Notes: a model not told the origin generated them from the sequence alone. A DNA stretch of 58,181 bases from Marinobacterium nitratireducens (GCF_014645375.1 NZ_BMLT01000019.1:1-58181); one strand, 5' to 3'; numbered from the stretch's first letter, positions 7,895-17,142 are shown. Program-made: numbers and translations.

Positions 7895-9391
7895 TCAGAG
7901 CGAGATGGTGCTGTTGACCCCGGTCGACTCGTGCTCGGGCTCGAACCAGCGCGAGGTGACGGTCTTGGTCTGGGTCCAGAACTGAATCGCCTGCTTGCCG
8001 TTGGGGCCCAGGTCGCCAAGCTTCGAGGCCCGGGAGCCGGTGAAGCTGAAAAACGCTGCCGGCACAGGAATCGGCACATTGATGCCGACCTGACCGACGT
8101 CGATTTCAGTTTCGAAGCGGCGTGCGGCCCAACCGGAACTTGTGAAGATCGCGGTGCCATTGCCGTTCGGGTTGTCGTTTATAAAAGCGATGGCCTCGTC
8201 GAGGTTGTCGACGCCGACCACCGACAGCACCGGCCCGAAGATTTCCTCGCGGTAGATACGCATCTGCGACCTGACCCCGGAAAAGACCGTCGGCCCGACG
8301 AAATTACCCTGTGGATAGTCCTCCACCCTGATATCGCGCCCGTCGAGCTCCAGCGCAGCACCCTCGGCGACACCGGCGTCGATCAGCCCGCACACGCGGG
8401 CCTTTGCCGCCGGTGATACCAGCGGCCCCAGATCCGCGCCGCGATCGATACCGGCATTGACCCTGAGGCCACGGGCACGCTCGACCAGCTCCGGCAGCCA
8501 GTCGCGGGCCTCGCCCACCAGCACCAGCACCGAGTTGGCCATACAGCGCTGACCCGCGGCGCCGAACGCCGAGCCCAGCACCAGATCGAGCGCCTGGCTG
8601 CGATGGGCGTCCGGCATGACGACGCAGTGATTCTTGGCGCCCATCATCGCCTGCACCCTTTTGCCGGCGGCGCTGGCGCGCTCGTAAATGTCGCTGCCGA
8701 CCCGGGTCGAACCGATGAACGACAGCGCCTTGATATCGGGATGATCGCATAGCCGCCCGGCAACCTCGGGGCCACCATGGACGACGTTGAGCACACCGGG
8801 CGGCAGCCCCGCCTCGTGCGCCAGCTCCACCAGATACAGCGTCGAGGACGGGTCCTGCTCCGACGGCTTGAGCACAAAGGTATTGCCGCAGGCGACGGCC
8901 AGCGGGAACATGAAACAGGGCAGCATGACCGGAAAGTTGAAGGCGGTGATGCCCGCCCCGACGCCCACCGGCTGGTGCAACGTATAAACATTGACGCCAC
9001 CGGCGACGTTCTCGGCGATCTCGCCCAGCTGCAGCGAGCAGATCGAACAGGCGTGCTCCACCACCTCGAGCCCGCGCCCGACCTCACCTTCGGCATCGGG
9101 CAGCGTCTTGCCGTGCTCCTCGGTGATCAGCGCTGCGAGCCGGTCGCTGTTTTCCCGGATCAACGCCTGAAACCGCAGCATGATTCGCATGCGCTGTACC
9201 AGCGGCACCCGGCGCCAGCCGGAAAAGGCAGCCTTGGCGCTCGCCACTGCCCGCTCCACCTCCGCCGCCGTCGCGAAGGGCACCCGCGCCACCAGTTGCT
9301 GCGTCGCCGGGTTGCGCACCTCATGCCAGTTGCCGCTTTCGGAGCTCACCGCCTTGCCGTCGATATACAGCGGTACTTCTCTTGTTGTCAT
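7895..9391 (-). CDS. mmsA: methylmalonate-semialdehyde dehydrogenase (CoA-acylating)
   Basis: The 498-residue aldehyde dehydrogenase converts methylmalonate semialdehyde with CoA and NAD to propionyl-CoA in valine degradation, and also acts on malonate semialdehyde. The catalytic Cys lies in [17 protein letters not shown]. The early block [21 protein letters not shown] is typical of MmsA rather than other ALDHs. The usual general-base Glu of non-acylating ALDHs is replaced in [14 protein letters not shown], as expected for the CoA-acylating group. The start at 9391 has GGAGG 8 nt upstream. mmsB and the rest of the pathway are not adjacent. Confidence 0.93.
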   Translation of the reverse strand: MTTREVPLYIDGKAVSSESGNWHEVRNPATQQLVARVPFATAAEVERAVASAKAAFSGWRRVPLVQRMRIMLRFQALIRENSDRLAALITEEHGKTLPDAEGEVGRGLEVVEHACSICSLQLGEIAENVAGGVNVYTLHQPVGVGAGITAFNFPVMLPCFMFPLAVACGNTFVLKPSEQDPSSTLYLVELAHEAGLPPGVLNVVHGGPEVAGRLCDHPDIKALSFIGSTRVGSDIYERASAAGKRVQAMMGAKNHCVVMPDAHRSQALDLVLGSAFGAAGQRCMANSVLVLVGEARDWLPELVERARGLRVNAGIDRGADLGPLVSPAAKARVCGLIDAGVAEGAALELDGRDIRVEDYPQGNFVGPTVFSGVRSQMRIYREEIFGPVLSVVGVDNLDEAIAFINDNPNGNGTAIFTSSGWAARRFETEIDVGQVGINVPIPVPAAFFSFTGSRASKLGDLGPNGKQAIQFWTQTKTVTSRWFEPEHESTGVNSTISL

Positions 9392-9444
9392 TGCCCTGTC
9401 CTCCACATCCAGATACGTGGGTTACCTCGCGCTTATACTGAATT

Positions 9445-9666
9445 GTAGGATGACCGCCTGGGATGGCGGAGGCCGCCCCGCCAAAATCCTGCAAACGCAT
9501 GGAGCGGTTTGCAGGAAGGTAAAGCGATGCAATGCGAGGATCTCGACGGCAACTGCCACACCGGGGCATCGCGGCATCCATCGTAGCGATCGCCTTCCAG
9601 ATCGCCTGGTTGCAACGCGCACCTTCGGCTGTCGGGGCAACCGTAGATCCCGTTTTCCCCAACCTA
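9445..9666. repeat. intergenic palindromic repeat, copy A
   Basis: It starts GTAGGATG (9445) and ends CCAACCTAC, with an internal core GGTAAAGCGATGCA (9518) and GGGGCATCGCGG followed by a GATCG-rich stretch. The same core occurs near 48002 and 54058. The terminal CCTAC contains the stop codon of the XRE gene (9664-9666). The left part holds the perfect hairpin listed at 9488. Confidence 0.7.
9488..9515 (-). terminator. hairpin terminator-like inverted repeat
   Basis: CCTGCAAAC (9488-9496) pairs perfectly with GTTTGCAGG (9507-9515) across a 10-nt loop. On the minus strand it is followed by ATTTTGG, a weak U-tract, so it could end transcription of the XRE regulator before mmsA. It sits inside repeat copy A. 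Confidence 0.5.
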
Positions 9667-10401
9667 CCGCGGCTTCAAGAACGGCTGCGATGCGTCGAAT
9701 TCCCATTCCCTTAGCGCCAGCAGAATGCCCGTATTGTGGCGCTCGTGCGGCGGCCGGCCGGCGTCCTGGCGCTGCAGGTCGGCGATCTCGTGCCCCAGGG
9801 CTTCGAGCCGCCGGGCGATGAGCTGTCGCGAGTGTTCGCTCAGCAGGCCATTGAAGAACAACCGGGTACCGCCGCTGCGGCGGAAGCTGCCGCAGAGGAA
9901 CTGCTGCTGCACCTCGCGTTCGAAAAAGCGCTCGATGGGGCCGCCCGGAAGCCAGCTGAAGCGCTCGTCGATACGCAGCTTGATGCGGTTGTTCGGCAGC
10001 AGATCGATGATCCGCAGCCGGTCGAGCTTGGCCAGGCAACGGATGCAGTCGGGCACGGAGATGTTGTAACGCCCGGTAATATCGGCAAAACCCAGGTGGT
10101 TCTGCACGAACACCGCGACCATCAGCAGCAGTGGATCGGCTACCAGCTCGCGCTCCTGATCCTCGGTCAGTTGCGCGATGCGACTGCGTGACGCCTCGTA
10201 GAGCTGAAACAGCTCCGACAGGTCCATCTCCATCAGCCGACAGACCTCCTCGATACGCGCCAGGGTAAAACGCTCGGAGGCGAACAGGCGCTTGACGTTG
10301 GCCTCGCTCATGCCAAGCCCCCGCGCCACATCGGCGTAGGTGAGCCCGTGACTCTTGAGCGCCCGTTTCAGGGTCGCGACGATCGCCTGGGTCTGTGCCA
10401 T
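9664..10401 (-). CDS. XRE-family helix-turn-helix regulator
   Basis: The 245-residue protein has an N-terminal lambda-repressor-like HTH (about residues 9-65: LTYADVARGLGMSEANVKRL, then FTLARIEEVC). A long C-terminal part of unknown fold follows, containing HLGFADITGRYNIS and later DERFSWLPGGPIERFF. This looks like a second winged-helix-like unit plus a sensor part. It is divergent from the PspA-like gene across 135 bp, so it could control that operon or itself. It runs toward mmsA but is separated from it by the repeat and hairpin. Confidence 0.8.
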   Translation of the reverse strand: MAQTQAIVATLKRALKSHGLTYADVARGLGMSEANVKRLFASERFTLARIEEVCRLMEMDLSELFQLYEASRSRIAQLTEDQERELVADPLLLMVAVFVQNHLGFADITGRYNISVPDCIRCLAKLDRLRIIDLLPNNRIKLRIDERFSWLPGGPIERFFEREVQQQFLCGSFRRSGGTRLFFNGLLSEHSRQLIARRLEALGHEIADLQRQDAGRPPHERHNTGILLALREWEFDASQPFLKPR

Positions 10402-10536
10402 ATCGCATCCCCGCCAAAAAAGTATCGATATCCTATACCTCAGGACGAGAATAGCAGTGCTTTTCGCAATTTGGTTTATTCATATGTAATTCAGCCCAAC
10501 AATGGCGTCGAACCCATCACCCGGAGGTACCGCACC

Positions 10537-11187
10537 ATGTCGCTGCTGAAACGGCTATCGGCCACCCTGTTCGCCCGTCTGGACGGGGTCGTCGGCGAGA
10601 TCGAGGATCATGAGGCGGTCGCACAAACCTGTATCGGCGAATTGCGCCAGCAAATTGCCCGCGCCCGCGCCCGGCTCAACCGGATGCAGCGAGAGGAGCA
10701 GCTGCTGGACGCGCGCATCGACAAACTTCACCGCGAAGCCGAAGACTGGGGCGAACGGGCCCGGGCCTGTGCTGCGGAAGACGAGGCGCGGGCGCTGGCC
10801 TGTCTCGAGCGGCGCCAGCGTTCGCGCCGCGAGGCCGAAAGGTTGACGCGCAATCAGGTCGCCAGTCGCGACCTCGCCGCACGCCTGTCGCGCGATATCG
10901 ATGACGGCGAAGCCCGTCTCGAGGAACTCACCCGGCGCTATACCGAAATGCGTGCACGCCAGTGCGGCAATGCCGCCCGGATCGCGGGCGAGTCCCCGGA
11001 AAGCGACCTGCTGCGTGAGGTGGACAGCTGCTTCGAGCGCTGGGACGCACGGCTCGGCGAACAGGAACTTCGGGCCGGCACGGCCGCCGGCGGCGACGCG
11101 CTGGAGGAGAGCTTCGCGCGACAGGAGCGGGATACGGAACTGCGTGCCGAACTCGATGAACTGCTGAACCGGGAGCAAGCCAAATGA
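10537..11187 (+). CDS. PspA/IM30-like membrane-stress protein
   Basis: The 216-residue protein is almost entirely long amphipathic coiled coil, starting MSLLKRLSATLFARLDGVVGEIEDHE, the lipid-binding N-terminus typical of PspA/IM30 (ESCRT-III-like) proteins. These bind stressed inner membranes. The ATG at 10537 has GGAGG at a 9-nt spacing; the frame stays open upstream, but that portion is an unrelated promoter region. It overlaps the following membrane protein gene by 4 bp (ATGA), so the two are translationally coupled. The classic pspB, pspC and pspF genes are absent here. Confidence 0.8.
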   Translation: MSLLKRLSATLFARLDGVVGEIEDHEAVAQTCIGELRQQIARARARLNRMQREEQLLDARIDKLHREAEDWGERARACAAEDEARALACLERRQRSRREAERLTRNQVASRDLAARLSRDIDDGEARLEELTRRYTEMRARQCGNAARIAGESPESDLLREVDSCFERWDARLGEQELRAGTAAGGDALEESFARQERDTELRAELDELLNREQAK

Positions 11188-12485
11188 GCACCTCACGGGA
11201 CGCCTGGACCGCCGATACCCGCAACGCCACACCCCTGAGCCGGCGGCTGCCGCAGTTGCTGCGTCTGGCCGGCGCCACTGCGCTGCTGGTCGCAATGTAC
11301 AGTTTTCTGGTGCAGGGCTGGCAGGGCAGCAGCGACCTGCTGCGCTACGGCCTGCTGCTGGGCCACTCCCTGCTGCTCTGCGGCGCAGGACTCGCCAGCG
11401 GCCACTGGCTGCAGGAACCGCGCGGCGCGCGCCTTCTGACCAGCCTGGCCCTGGTGTCGGTGCCGGCGAACTTCGCCATTCTTGGCGCCTTCGTTCATGC
11501 CGAAGCCGGCATTGCCGCTCTGAACTATCCCGGTATCGCAACCTGGCAGCTGGGCGCGCCGGGGCTGACTGCCGCAGTCGTTGGCGGGTCGGCGCTGTTG
11601 CTGCTGCCGGTCGTTATACTGGGTTTTCGCGTACTGGCGCGCCCGCTGAGCAGCCGTCTTAGCTGGCAGTATCTCGCCGGCAACGCCGTGCTGCTGATCC
11701 CGCTGCGGGATCCGACGGCCGTCGCCGGCCTGACGCTGCCGCTGGCACTGTGGATGCTGTGGCGCGCGGAGCGCAGCCGGGATCAGCATCTGTGCGCCCG
11801 CACACCCGACGGCATCCTCGCCCGCCTGCTGCAGTTTTTGCCCCTGGGCGTGCTGCTGGGCCGCAGTCTCTGGCTCTACGATGCCGACGCTTTCCTCTTC
11901 ACCGCAGGGCTGCTCTGTCTGTTCCTCGCCGCCCGTCAGCTCAGTCTCCTGCTGCCGGGGCAATCGATCCTGCGCGGCTTTCTCGAAGTCGGCAGCGGTC
12001 TGCTGACGCCCCTGATCGGGATTGGCGTGGCGGTCCTGCTGGAAAGACTGCTGCCGGATCCGCTGCTGCTGCCCGCCGGCAGCCTCGCCTGCGCCGCCCT
12101 GCTGCTGGAGCTGTCGCGTCGGGTCGAGATGGCGCCGGCCTTGTACCGAGTGCTGGCGGTGCCGGCTCTGCTGCTGGGTTTCAGCGGCAACCTCCTTCTG
12201 TTCGACAGCCTGGCCAACGCCCTGCTGTGCCTCGTCGCCGGCTTGCTGCTCACGCTGGCCGGCCATTACCTGCGTCGCCTGGCATTGCTCGGCGCCGGAC
12301 TGGTGATCGCGGCCTCCGGGTTGGTCTACCTGTTCGGACGGCTGCTGAGCGCCTTCGACCTGGGAGGCTGGATCAGCCTCGCGCTGGTCGGCCTGGCGGC
12401 GATTTTGCTCGGCTCGCTGCTTGAATCCCGCGCCAGCGACCGCTTCACCCGACTGAAACAGCGCTTCGCGCACTGGCAGGTCTGA
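11184..12485 (+). CDS. polytopic membrane protein coupled to the PspA-like gene
   Basis: The 433-residue protein has about twelve hydrophobic segments, rich in Leu and Ala, with short loops and a basic C-terminus (DRFTRLKQRFAHWQV). A short hydrophilic N-terminus of about 22 residues precedes the first segment. I do not recognise a transporter signature. The fused-looking arrangement with a PspA-like partner suggests a membrane-stress or envelope role, which is inference only. Confidence 0.8.
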   Translation: MSTSRDAWTADTRNATPLSRRLPQLLRLAGATALLVAMYSFLVQGWQGSSDLLRYGLLLGHSLLLCGAGLASGHWLQEPRGARLLTSLALVSVPANFAILGAFVHAEAGIAALNYPGIATWQLGAPGLTAAVVGGSALLLLPVVILGFRVLARPLSSRLSWQYLAGNAVLLIPLRDPTAVAGLTLPLALWMLWRAERSRDQHLCARTPDGILARLLQFLPLGVLLGRSLWLYDADAFLFTAGLLCLFLAARQLSLLLPGQSILRGFLEVGSGLLTPLIGIGVAVLLERLLPDPLLLPAGSLACAALLLELSRRVEMAPALYRVLAVPALLLGFSGNLLLFDSLANALLCLVAGLLLTLAGHYLRRLALLGAGLVIAASGLVYLFGRLLSAFDLGGWISLALVGLAAILLGSLLESRASDRFTRLKQRFAHWQV

Positions 12486-12492
12486 CCCTGTA

Positions 12493-12518
12493 CGTCTGCC
12501 GGCCTGGGCCTGCAGACG
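12493..12518 (+). terminator. possible terminator hairpin
   Basis: CGTCTGC (12493-12499) and GCAGACG (12512-12518) flank a GC-rich loop and are followed by CTTTC, only 8 bp after the membrane protein stop. The U-tract is weak, so a Rho-independent role is uncertain. The rest of 12519-12682 shows nothing I can name. Confidence 0.4.
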
Positions 12519-12682
12519 CTTTCAGGCCGGTTTCAGTTCCGTCGTCGATACTCTGTCAGGTGATCCTGTCACCACCGACTCGCGTAACAGTCTAGCGAGG
12601 AAGCAAAAGGATCCGTCGGGGAGGCCGAACCTCAGAGGCCGCCGCCCGGCACAATCGCGACCCGGATGGGAGGCAAGCCGCC

Positions 12683-12844
12683 ATGACCGTCACTGCTTTA
12701 CAACGACTGCTGGACTACCTGCAACGCCCGCGCGACACATCATCTGCCGCGAAACGGCCCCGGGACGAAGCCGGGGAGTTGAGCGTAACCCAGCGCGACT
12801 GTGAGCGCGCTGCCCGCGAAGACCCCTGGTTTCTTGCCGGCTGA
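12683..12844 (+). CDS. small hypothetical protein, 53 aa
   Basis: A short open frame reads MTVTALQRLLDYLQRPRD at its start and ends REDPWFLAG. The stop TGA is at 12842-12844. It has a strong ribosome binding site (GGGAGG, 9 nt before the ATG), high-GC codon use, and a plausible N-terminal amphipathic helix. I do not recognise a family. It lies 71 bp before the deoxyribosyltransferase gene in the same direction. Confidence 0.5.
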   Translation: MTVTALQRLLDYLQRPRDTSSAAKRPRDEAGELSVTQRDCERAAREDPWFLAG

Positions 12845-12915
12845 CGCCGGAAGATGCATCGCCATGCCGAGCAGGGCATTATGGAGGCTGCCACCAGCCA
12901 CGAAAGGAAGCGAAT

Positions 12916-13455
12916 ATGCCTGGCCTGCACATCTACCTCGCCGGCCCCGATGTCTTTTGGCCCGACGCCCGTGAGGCCGGCGCCGCCAAGGTCACACTCT
13001 GCGACCGCTACGGCTGCACCGGTCTATTCCCGCTCGACAGCGAACTCGATCTGCAAGAACTCTCCCCTTATGACGCCGGACTTGCGATCTATCGCGCCAA
13101 TATCGGACTAATGCAACGCGCCGACCTTGTCATCGCCAACATGACCCCGTTTCGCGGCCCGAGCATGGATGTCGGCACCGCCTTCGAGCTCGGTTACATG
13201 GCGGCCCTCGGCAAACCAGTCTGGGGCTACAGCCTGGACGGCCGGCTCTACAGCGACAGGGTCGCCGGTGAGGACGCCGAGATCGACAGCGACGGCATGA
13301 CCATCGAACGTTTCGATATGGCCGACAACCTGATGCTGATCGGCGCGATCGAAGACAGCGGTGGCCGGCTCATCAGCGATACCGCAGAGCACAGCCTCGA
13401 CGCGCACCTCGCCGTTTTTGAAAAGGTCCTGCGCCTGGCGCTCGATCGAGCATAG
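12916..13455 (+). CDS. nucleoside 2-deoxyribosyltransferase
   Basis: The 179-residue enzyme of the NDT family moves 2-deoxyribose between bases, or hydrolyses deoxynucleotides, in nucleotide salvage. The N-terminal IYLAGPDVFWPDA, the central IANMTPFRGPSMDVGTAFELGYMAALGKPVWGY with the nucleophilic Glu in GTAFELG, and the C-terminal DNLMLIGA are all family blocks. GGAAG lies upstream of the ATG. Which purines or pyrimidines it uses cannot be told from the sequence. Confidence 0.88.
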   Translation: MPGLHIYLAGPDVFWPDAREAGAAKVTLCDRYGCTGLFPLDSELDLQELSPYDAGLAIYRANIGLMQRADLVIANMTPFRGPSMDVGTAFELGYMAALGKPVWGYSLDGRLYSDRVAGEDAEIDSDGMTIERFDMADNLMLIGAIEDSGGRLISDTAEHSLDAHLAVFEKVLRLALDRA

Positions 13456-13491
13456 CAGCGACGCCTCGTCGCGAAGGACGAGGCGCCGCTG
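13456..13491. repeat. REP-like hairpin between convergent genes
   Basis: CAGCG plus GCCTCGTC on the left pairs with GACGAGGC plus CGCTG on the right around a GCGAAG loop, with a small internal loop. The GACGCC..GTCGCGAA core resembles the REP elements near 17009, 31481 and 40049. It lies exactly between the stop codons of two converging genes, where it may act as a bidirectional terminator or mRNA-stabilising structure. Confidence 0.6.
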
Positions 13492-13508
13492 CCCGGACAA
13501 ACCAATGC

Positions 13509-14954
13509 CTACAATCCGCCCATCAGCATGTACTTGATCTCGAGATAATCGTCGATGCCGTATTTCGAGCCTTCGCGCCCCATCCCGGACTCCTTGACAC
13601 CGCCAAACGGCGCCACTTCGGTCGAGATCAGGCCTTCGTTGATGCCGACAATACCCGATTCCAGCGCTTCGGCGACGCGCCAGACCCGGCCAAGATCACG
13701 GGCGTAGAAATAGGCTGCGAGGCCAAATTCGGTGGCGTTCGCCAGTTCGATCGCCTCCTGTTCGGTGTTGAAGCGAAAGCATGCCGCGACCGGGCCAAAG
13801 GTTTCGTCCGCCGCCAGGCGCATCTGCGGATTCGCATCGGCGATCACGGTCGGCTGATAGAAGGTACCGCCCAGTTCGTGGCGCTGGCCGCCGCAGAGCA
13901 GGCGACCGCCGTGCTGCAACGCATCGGCGACGTGCTCCTCGACCTTCTCGAGGGCTGCCTGATTGATCAGAGGCCCCTGCTCGGCGCCCTCTGCGAAGCC
14001 GTCGGCTACCTTGAGGCCGGATGCCGCTTTTGACAGCGCCGCGGTGAAATCATCATAGATGGCGTCCTGCACCAGGAAGCGGTTGACGCATACGCAGGTC
14101 TGGCCCGTATTGCGGTATTTCGATGCCATCGCGCCCTTTACCGCGACCTCCAGATCGGCATCGTCGAAGACGATAAAGGGCGCGTTGCCGCCCAGCTCCA
14201 GCGACAGTTTCTTGACCGTATCGGCGGCCTGGCGCATCAGCAGCTTGCCGGTCGCGGTGGACCCGGTGAAGGAAATCTTGCGCACCGCCTTCGAGGCCAT
14301 CAGTGCCTCGCCGATTGCCCGGGTATCGCCGGCCACGACATTGAACACCCCGGCCGGTATGCCCGCCTCCTCAGCCAGCACCGCCAGGGCATTGGCGCAC
14401 AGCGGCGTCTGGGTTGCTGGCTTGGCCACCAGGGTGCATCCGGCCGCCAGCGCCGCGCCGGCCTTGCGGGTGATCATCGCCAGCGGGAAATTCCACGGCG
14501 TGATGGCACCGACCACGCCAACCGGCTGCTTCGTCACCAGAATGCGGGCATCCGCCTTGTGACTTGGGATGATATCACCGTAAACGCGTTTCGCCTCTTC
14601 GCCGAACCATTCGAGAAAACTGGCCGCATAGGCAACCTCCCCCTTCGCCTCCGCCAGCGGCTTGCCCTGCTCCGATGTCATGATGGCGGCGAGGTCATCG
14701 CGGTTCTCGAGCATAAGTTCGCTCCAGCGCCGCAGACAGCGCGCGCGCTCGGCGGCCGGCTCTCGCCGCCAGCCCGCGAAGGCCCGCCCTGCGGCGTCGA
14801 TGGCACGTTCCGTCTCTTCGCGTCCGCCCCTGGCCACTTCGGCCAGCGGCTCGCCCGTGGCGGGGTTGCGCAGCGTGAAAGTGGACGGCGCCTCGCACCA
14901 GCGGCCGTCGATGTACAGCCCGGGGTTGAGCAGCACAGAGTTCTTGAGTTGCAT
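13509..14954 (-). CDS. gabD: succinate-semialdehyde dehydrogenase-type ALDH
   Basis: The 481-residue NAD(P)-dependent aldehyde dehydrogenase is closest to GabD, which oxidises succinate semialdehyde to succinate in GABA catabolism. The catalytic Cys lies in NTGQTCVCVNRFLV and the general base Glu in LELGGNAPFIVFDDADLE. The C-terminal block GINEGLISTEVAPFGGVKESGMGREG is the classic SSADH signature. The start at 14954 (MQLKNSVLLNP) has GGAGG upstream; the upstream open frame runs into the next gene and is ignored. gabT is not nearby. Confidence 0.88.
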   Translation of the reverse strand: MQLKNSVLLNPGLYIDGRWCEAPSTFTLRNPATGEPLAEVARGGREETERAIDAAGRAFAGWRREPAAERARCLRRWSELMLENRDDLAAIMTSEQGKPLAEAKGEVAYAASFLEWFGEEAKRVYGDIIPSHKADARILVTKQPVGVVGAITPWNFPLAMITRKAGAALAAGCTLVAKPATQTPLCANALAVLAEEAGIPAGVFNVVAGDTRAIGEALMASKAVRKISFTGSTATGKLLMRQAADTVKKLSLELGGNAPFIVFDDADLEVAVKGAMASKYRNTGQTCVCVNRFLVQDAIYDDFTAALSKAASGLKVADGFAEGAEQGPLINQAALEKVEEHVADALQHGGRLLCGGQRHELGGTFYQPTVIADANPQMRLAADETFGPVAACFRFNTEQEAIELANATEFGLAAYFYARDLGRVWRVAEALESGIVGINEGLISTEVAPFGGVKESGMGREGSKYGIDDYLEIKYMLMGGL

Positions 14955-14992
14955 CTGGGAACGCCTCCTCGGCAATCCCGACACCCGGAACC

Positions 14993-15184
14993 TCAGCCGT
15001 TCTCTCGCTCCGCCTCGACCATCGGCACGCCGGTATCGTCGACTTCGACTGTCAGCAGCATCGGGCTGCAGCAGACCGGACAATCCTCGACGTACTGCTG
15101 CCGGGCTTCGCTGCAGTCGACCAGTACGCTGATCGGCTCGCCGCAGTATGGGCAGTAGAGATCCACCTCTTCCAGGGTATTCAT
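14993..15184 (-). CDS. CPXCG-motif zinc-ribbon small protein
   Basis: The 63-residue protein has two Cys pairs: CPYCGEPISVLVDCSE and, 12 residues later, DCPVCCSPM, forming a probable zinc ribbon. The rest is acidic and short. It matches the CPXCG-motif cysteine-rich protein family, common in gammaproteobacteria and without an assigned role. It lies 38 bp before gabD in the same direction, so the two may share a transcript. Confidence 0.85.
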   Translation of the reverse strand: MNTLEEVDLYCPYCGEPISVLVDCSEARQQYVEDCPVCCSPMLLTVEVDDTGVPMVEAERENG

Positions 15185-15381
15185 GCCGGGCTACCTTTGG
15201 TTCTGTATGTGTCTGATCCCGGTCTTTCGACATCCTGCCGCTCCCGGGAATTCCGTATCCACCTGCATAGCGTAGTTCAGAACCCGCAGCGCACGCCTGC
15301 GACCCGTGCAGCCGGAACTTCATCTATTCAGCCGCCGGGCTGATAATATTCTCCCTGCAACGGAACCGAGGAAACGACAGA

Positions 15382-15747
15382 GTGGACTACACCTTGGGAC
15401 GCGACGAACTGGGTCGCTGCTTCGCCGAATTTTCGATGGGACAGGAAGCCTTCGGCCGCTGGCTCGCGGAAGAACTCGGCGAGAACGCGACCCTGCTGAA
15501 TCAGGTGCTCGACGCCGTCGGGGGACTGCAGGCTCGCAGGCTTCGCGAATTTCGCCTCGAAGGCAGGGAATTCTGTCTCGAGCTCGACCGCGAGGAGGCC
15601 CGGGTGCGGGCCAACAGTCTCGACGACGACACTCTTGCGTTCGATTTCGAGGACCTCGACTTTTACGACGATGAACTCGAGGCCGGCTGCGGCCTCGACG
15701 ACTTCCGCGACGTGCTGCTTGCCTGGCGCGAGCTGATCGCGGGCTGA
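15382..15747 (+). CDS. yacL: YacL family protein (UPF0231)
   Basis: The 121-residue acidic protein matches YacL along its length: an N-terminal DYTLGRDELGRCFAEFSMGQE, a central EFCLELDREEARVRANSL and the acidic FDFEDLDFYDDELEAGCGLDDF. Its function is unknown in E. coli. The start is GTG at 15382, with GAGGAAA upstream. It is divergent from the CPXCG gene across about 200 bp containing a TAATAT -10-like element near 15345. Confidence 0.88.
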   Translation: MDYTLGRDELGRCFAEFSMGQEAFGRWLAEELGENATLLNQVLDAVGGLQARRLREFRLEGREFCLELDREEARVRANSLDDDTLAFDFEDLDFYDDELEAGCGLDDFRDVLLAWRELIAG

Positions 15748-15804
15748 CCGGCCGGCGGCTGTCTACACTGCAAGACTCTCTGACCGGCCCCAAGGAGAAC
15801 CACT

Positions 15805-16929
15805 GTGCAGCTTCCCGTACTCCTTCTGTCACTGATTGCGGCTCCCGCCTTCGCCGCTATTACCGATGCCCCGCCCGCGCCGACCAGCACGGTGCGGGTC
15901 GTGACCCTGACCGATCAGCTGGAGCGTCCCTGGGGTATGGCGTTTCTGCCGGACGGCTCGATGCTGGTCAGCGAGAGACCCGGACGGCTCAGGCGTCTAA
16001 GCGCCGATGGCGAACTGTCGCCACCGATAGCCGGGCTGCCCGATATCGCGGTCAGGGGTCAGGGCGGACTGCTGGATATCGCCTTGCATCCGGACTTCGC
16101 CCGCAACCGTCAACTCTACTTTGCCTATGCCGCCGGCGAGGGCCTGCTGGGAGATTACGGTACCGAGGTCGCCAGCGGCGAACTGCGCGGCGAGCGGCTG
16201 GAAAATGTCAGGGTGATATTCCGGGCCAGCCCCAAGGCCGGCGGCGGCCGCCATTTCGGCGGCCGCCTGCTGTTCGACCGCGACGGACTGCTCTACATCA
16301 GCCTGGGCGAGCGCGGCGATCGCGACCGCGCGCAGGACCTGGGCGACCACAACGGCTCGGTGATCCGCGTGCGCGACGATGGCTCGGTACCCGACGGCAA
16401 CCCCTTCGTCGGTCGCGCCGGCGTGTTGCCGGAGATTTACAGCTATGGCCATCGCAATGTCCAGGGGCTGGCGCTGGACGCCGACGGCACCACCGTCTGG
16501 GGCCTGGAGCACGGTCCCCAGGGCGGCGATGAGATCAACCGGCTGGCGCCGGGGCTCAACTACGGCTGGCCGGTGATCACCTATGGCGTCAACTACGGTA
16601 TCGGCACCAGCATCGGCGAAGGCACCGCCCGGGAGGGCATGGAGCAACCGGTGTACTACTGGGATCCGTCCATCGCTCCCTCGGGGCTTGCCTTTTACCG
16701 CGGCGACAGGTTCCCCCGTTGGCAGGGCAACCTGCTGGTCGGCGCGCTCAAGTACGAGCTGCTGTCACGGCTGGTGCTGGAGAACGGCGAAGTGGTGGCG
16801 GAAGAACAGCTGCTCAAGGGTGAAATCGGCCGTATACGCGATGTCGATGTCGGCCCAGACGGCTACGTCTACCTGCTGACAGACGAGAGCCCGGGCAGGC
16901 TGGTGCGGCTGGAGCCTGGCCGGGAATAA
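15805..16929 (+). CDS. PQQ-dependent aldose sugar dehydrogenase (YliI-like)
   Basis: The 374-residue periplasmic beta-propeller starts with a cleavable signal peptide (MQLPVLLLSLIAAPAFA). It matches soluble glucose/sorbosone dehydrogenases: LERPWGMAFLPDG, GGLLDIALHPDFARNR, GGGRHFGGRLLFD, YSYGHRNVQGLALD, and WGLEHGPQGGDEIN with the PQQ- and calcium-binding region. It oxidises aldose sugars in the periplasm using pyrroloquinoline quinone. The GTG start has AAGGAG at an optimal distance. No PQQ biosynthesis genes are in the window. Confidence 0.9.
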   Translation: MQLPVLLLSLIAAPAFAAITDAPPAPTSTVRVVTLTDQLERPWGMAFLPDGSMLVSERPGRLRRLSADGELSPPIAGLPDIAVRGQGGLLDIALHPDFARNRQLYFAYAAGEGLLGDYGTEVASGELRGERLENVRVIFRASPKAGGGRHFGGRLLFDRDGLLYISLGERGDRDRAQDLGDHNGSVIRVRDDGSVPDGNPFVGRAGVLPEIYSYGHRNVQGLALDADGTTVWGLEHGPQGGDEINRLAPGLNYGWPVITYGVNYGIGTSIGEGTAREGMEQPVYYWDPSIAPSGLAFYRGDRFPRWQGNLLVGALKYELLSRLVLENGEVVAEEQLLKGEIGRIRDVDVGPDGYVYLLTDESPGRLVRLEPGRE

Positions 16930-16939
16930 AACCGGCGCC

Positions 16940-17100
16940 AGTCCAGGCCATTCGCAGCGAGGAAGTGCCCGTGAGTTTGGGTACGCCGCGCCCACTTATC
17001 CCAGCCCCGTAGGAGACGCGCCCTGCGGCGAACGAAGCCAGCACCGTGCCAAACCATTTACAGCGGGGAAGTGCCGTAAGTTTGGGTACGCCGCTCCCTC
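16940..17100. repeat. REP-like cluster with a ~38-bp direct repeat
   Basis: Two direct copies share CAGCG.GGAAGTGCC, then TTTGGGTACGCCGC (about 16952-16990 and 17056-17093). Between them, GTAGGAGACGCGCCCTGCGG (17009-17028), which runs on into GGCGAA, and ACCGTGCC resemble the REP cluster at 40049-40203. The segment separates the convergent sugar dehydrogenase and TauE genes and contains no convincing gene. Confidence 0.65.
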
Positions 17101-17142
17101 ATCCAGTTCACCATGGTATCCGTACTCCCCTGCGCCTTGCGC

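Noticed and set aside
11193-12473. 426-codon minus-strand frame, very rich in Gln
   Set aside because: The composition (Gln/Ala/Gly/Arg) is the mirror of a Leu-rich membrane protein on the plus strand; no ribosome site or domain.
16940-17100. CRISPR-like direct repeats
   Set aside because: Only two imperfect copies about 100 bp apart with palindromic REP-like content; no regular spacers or cas genes.
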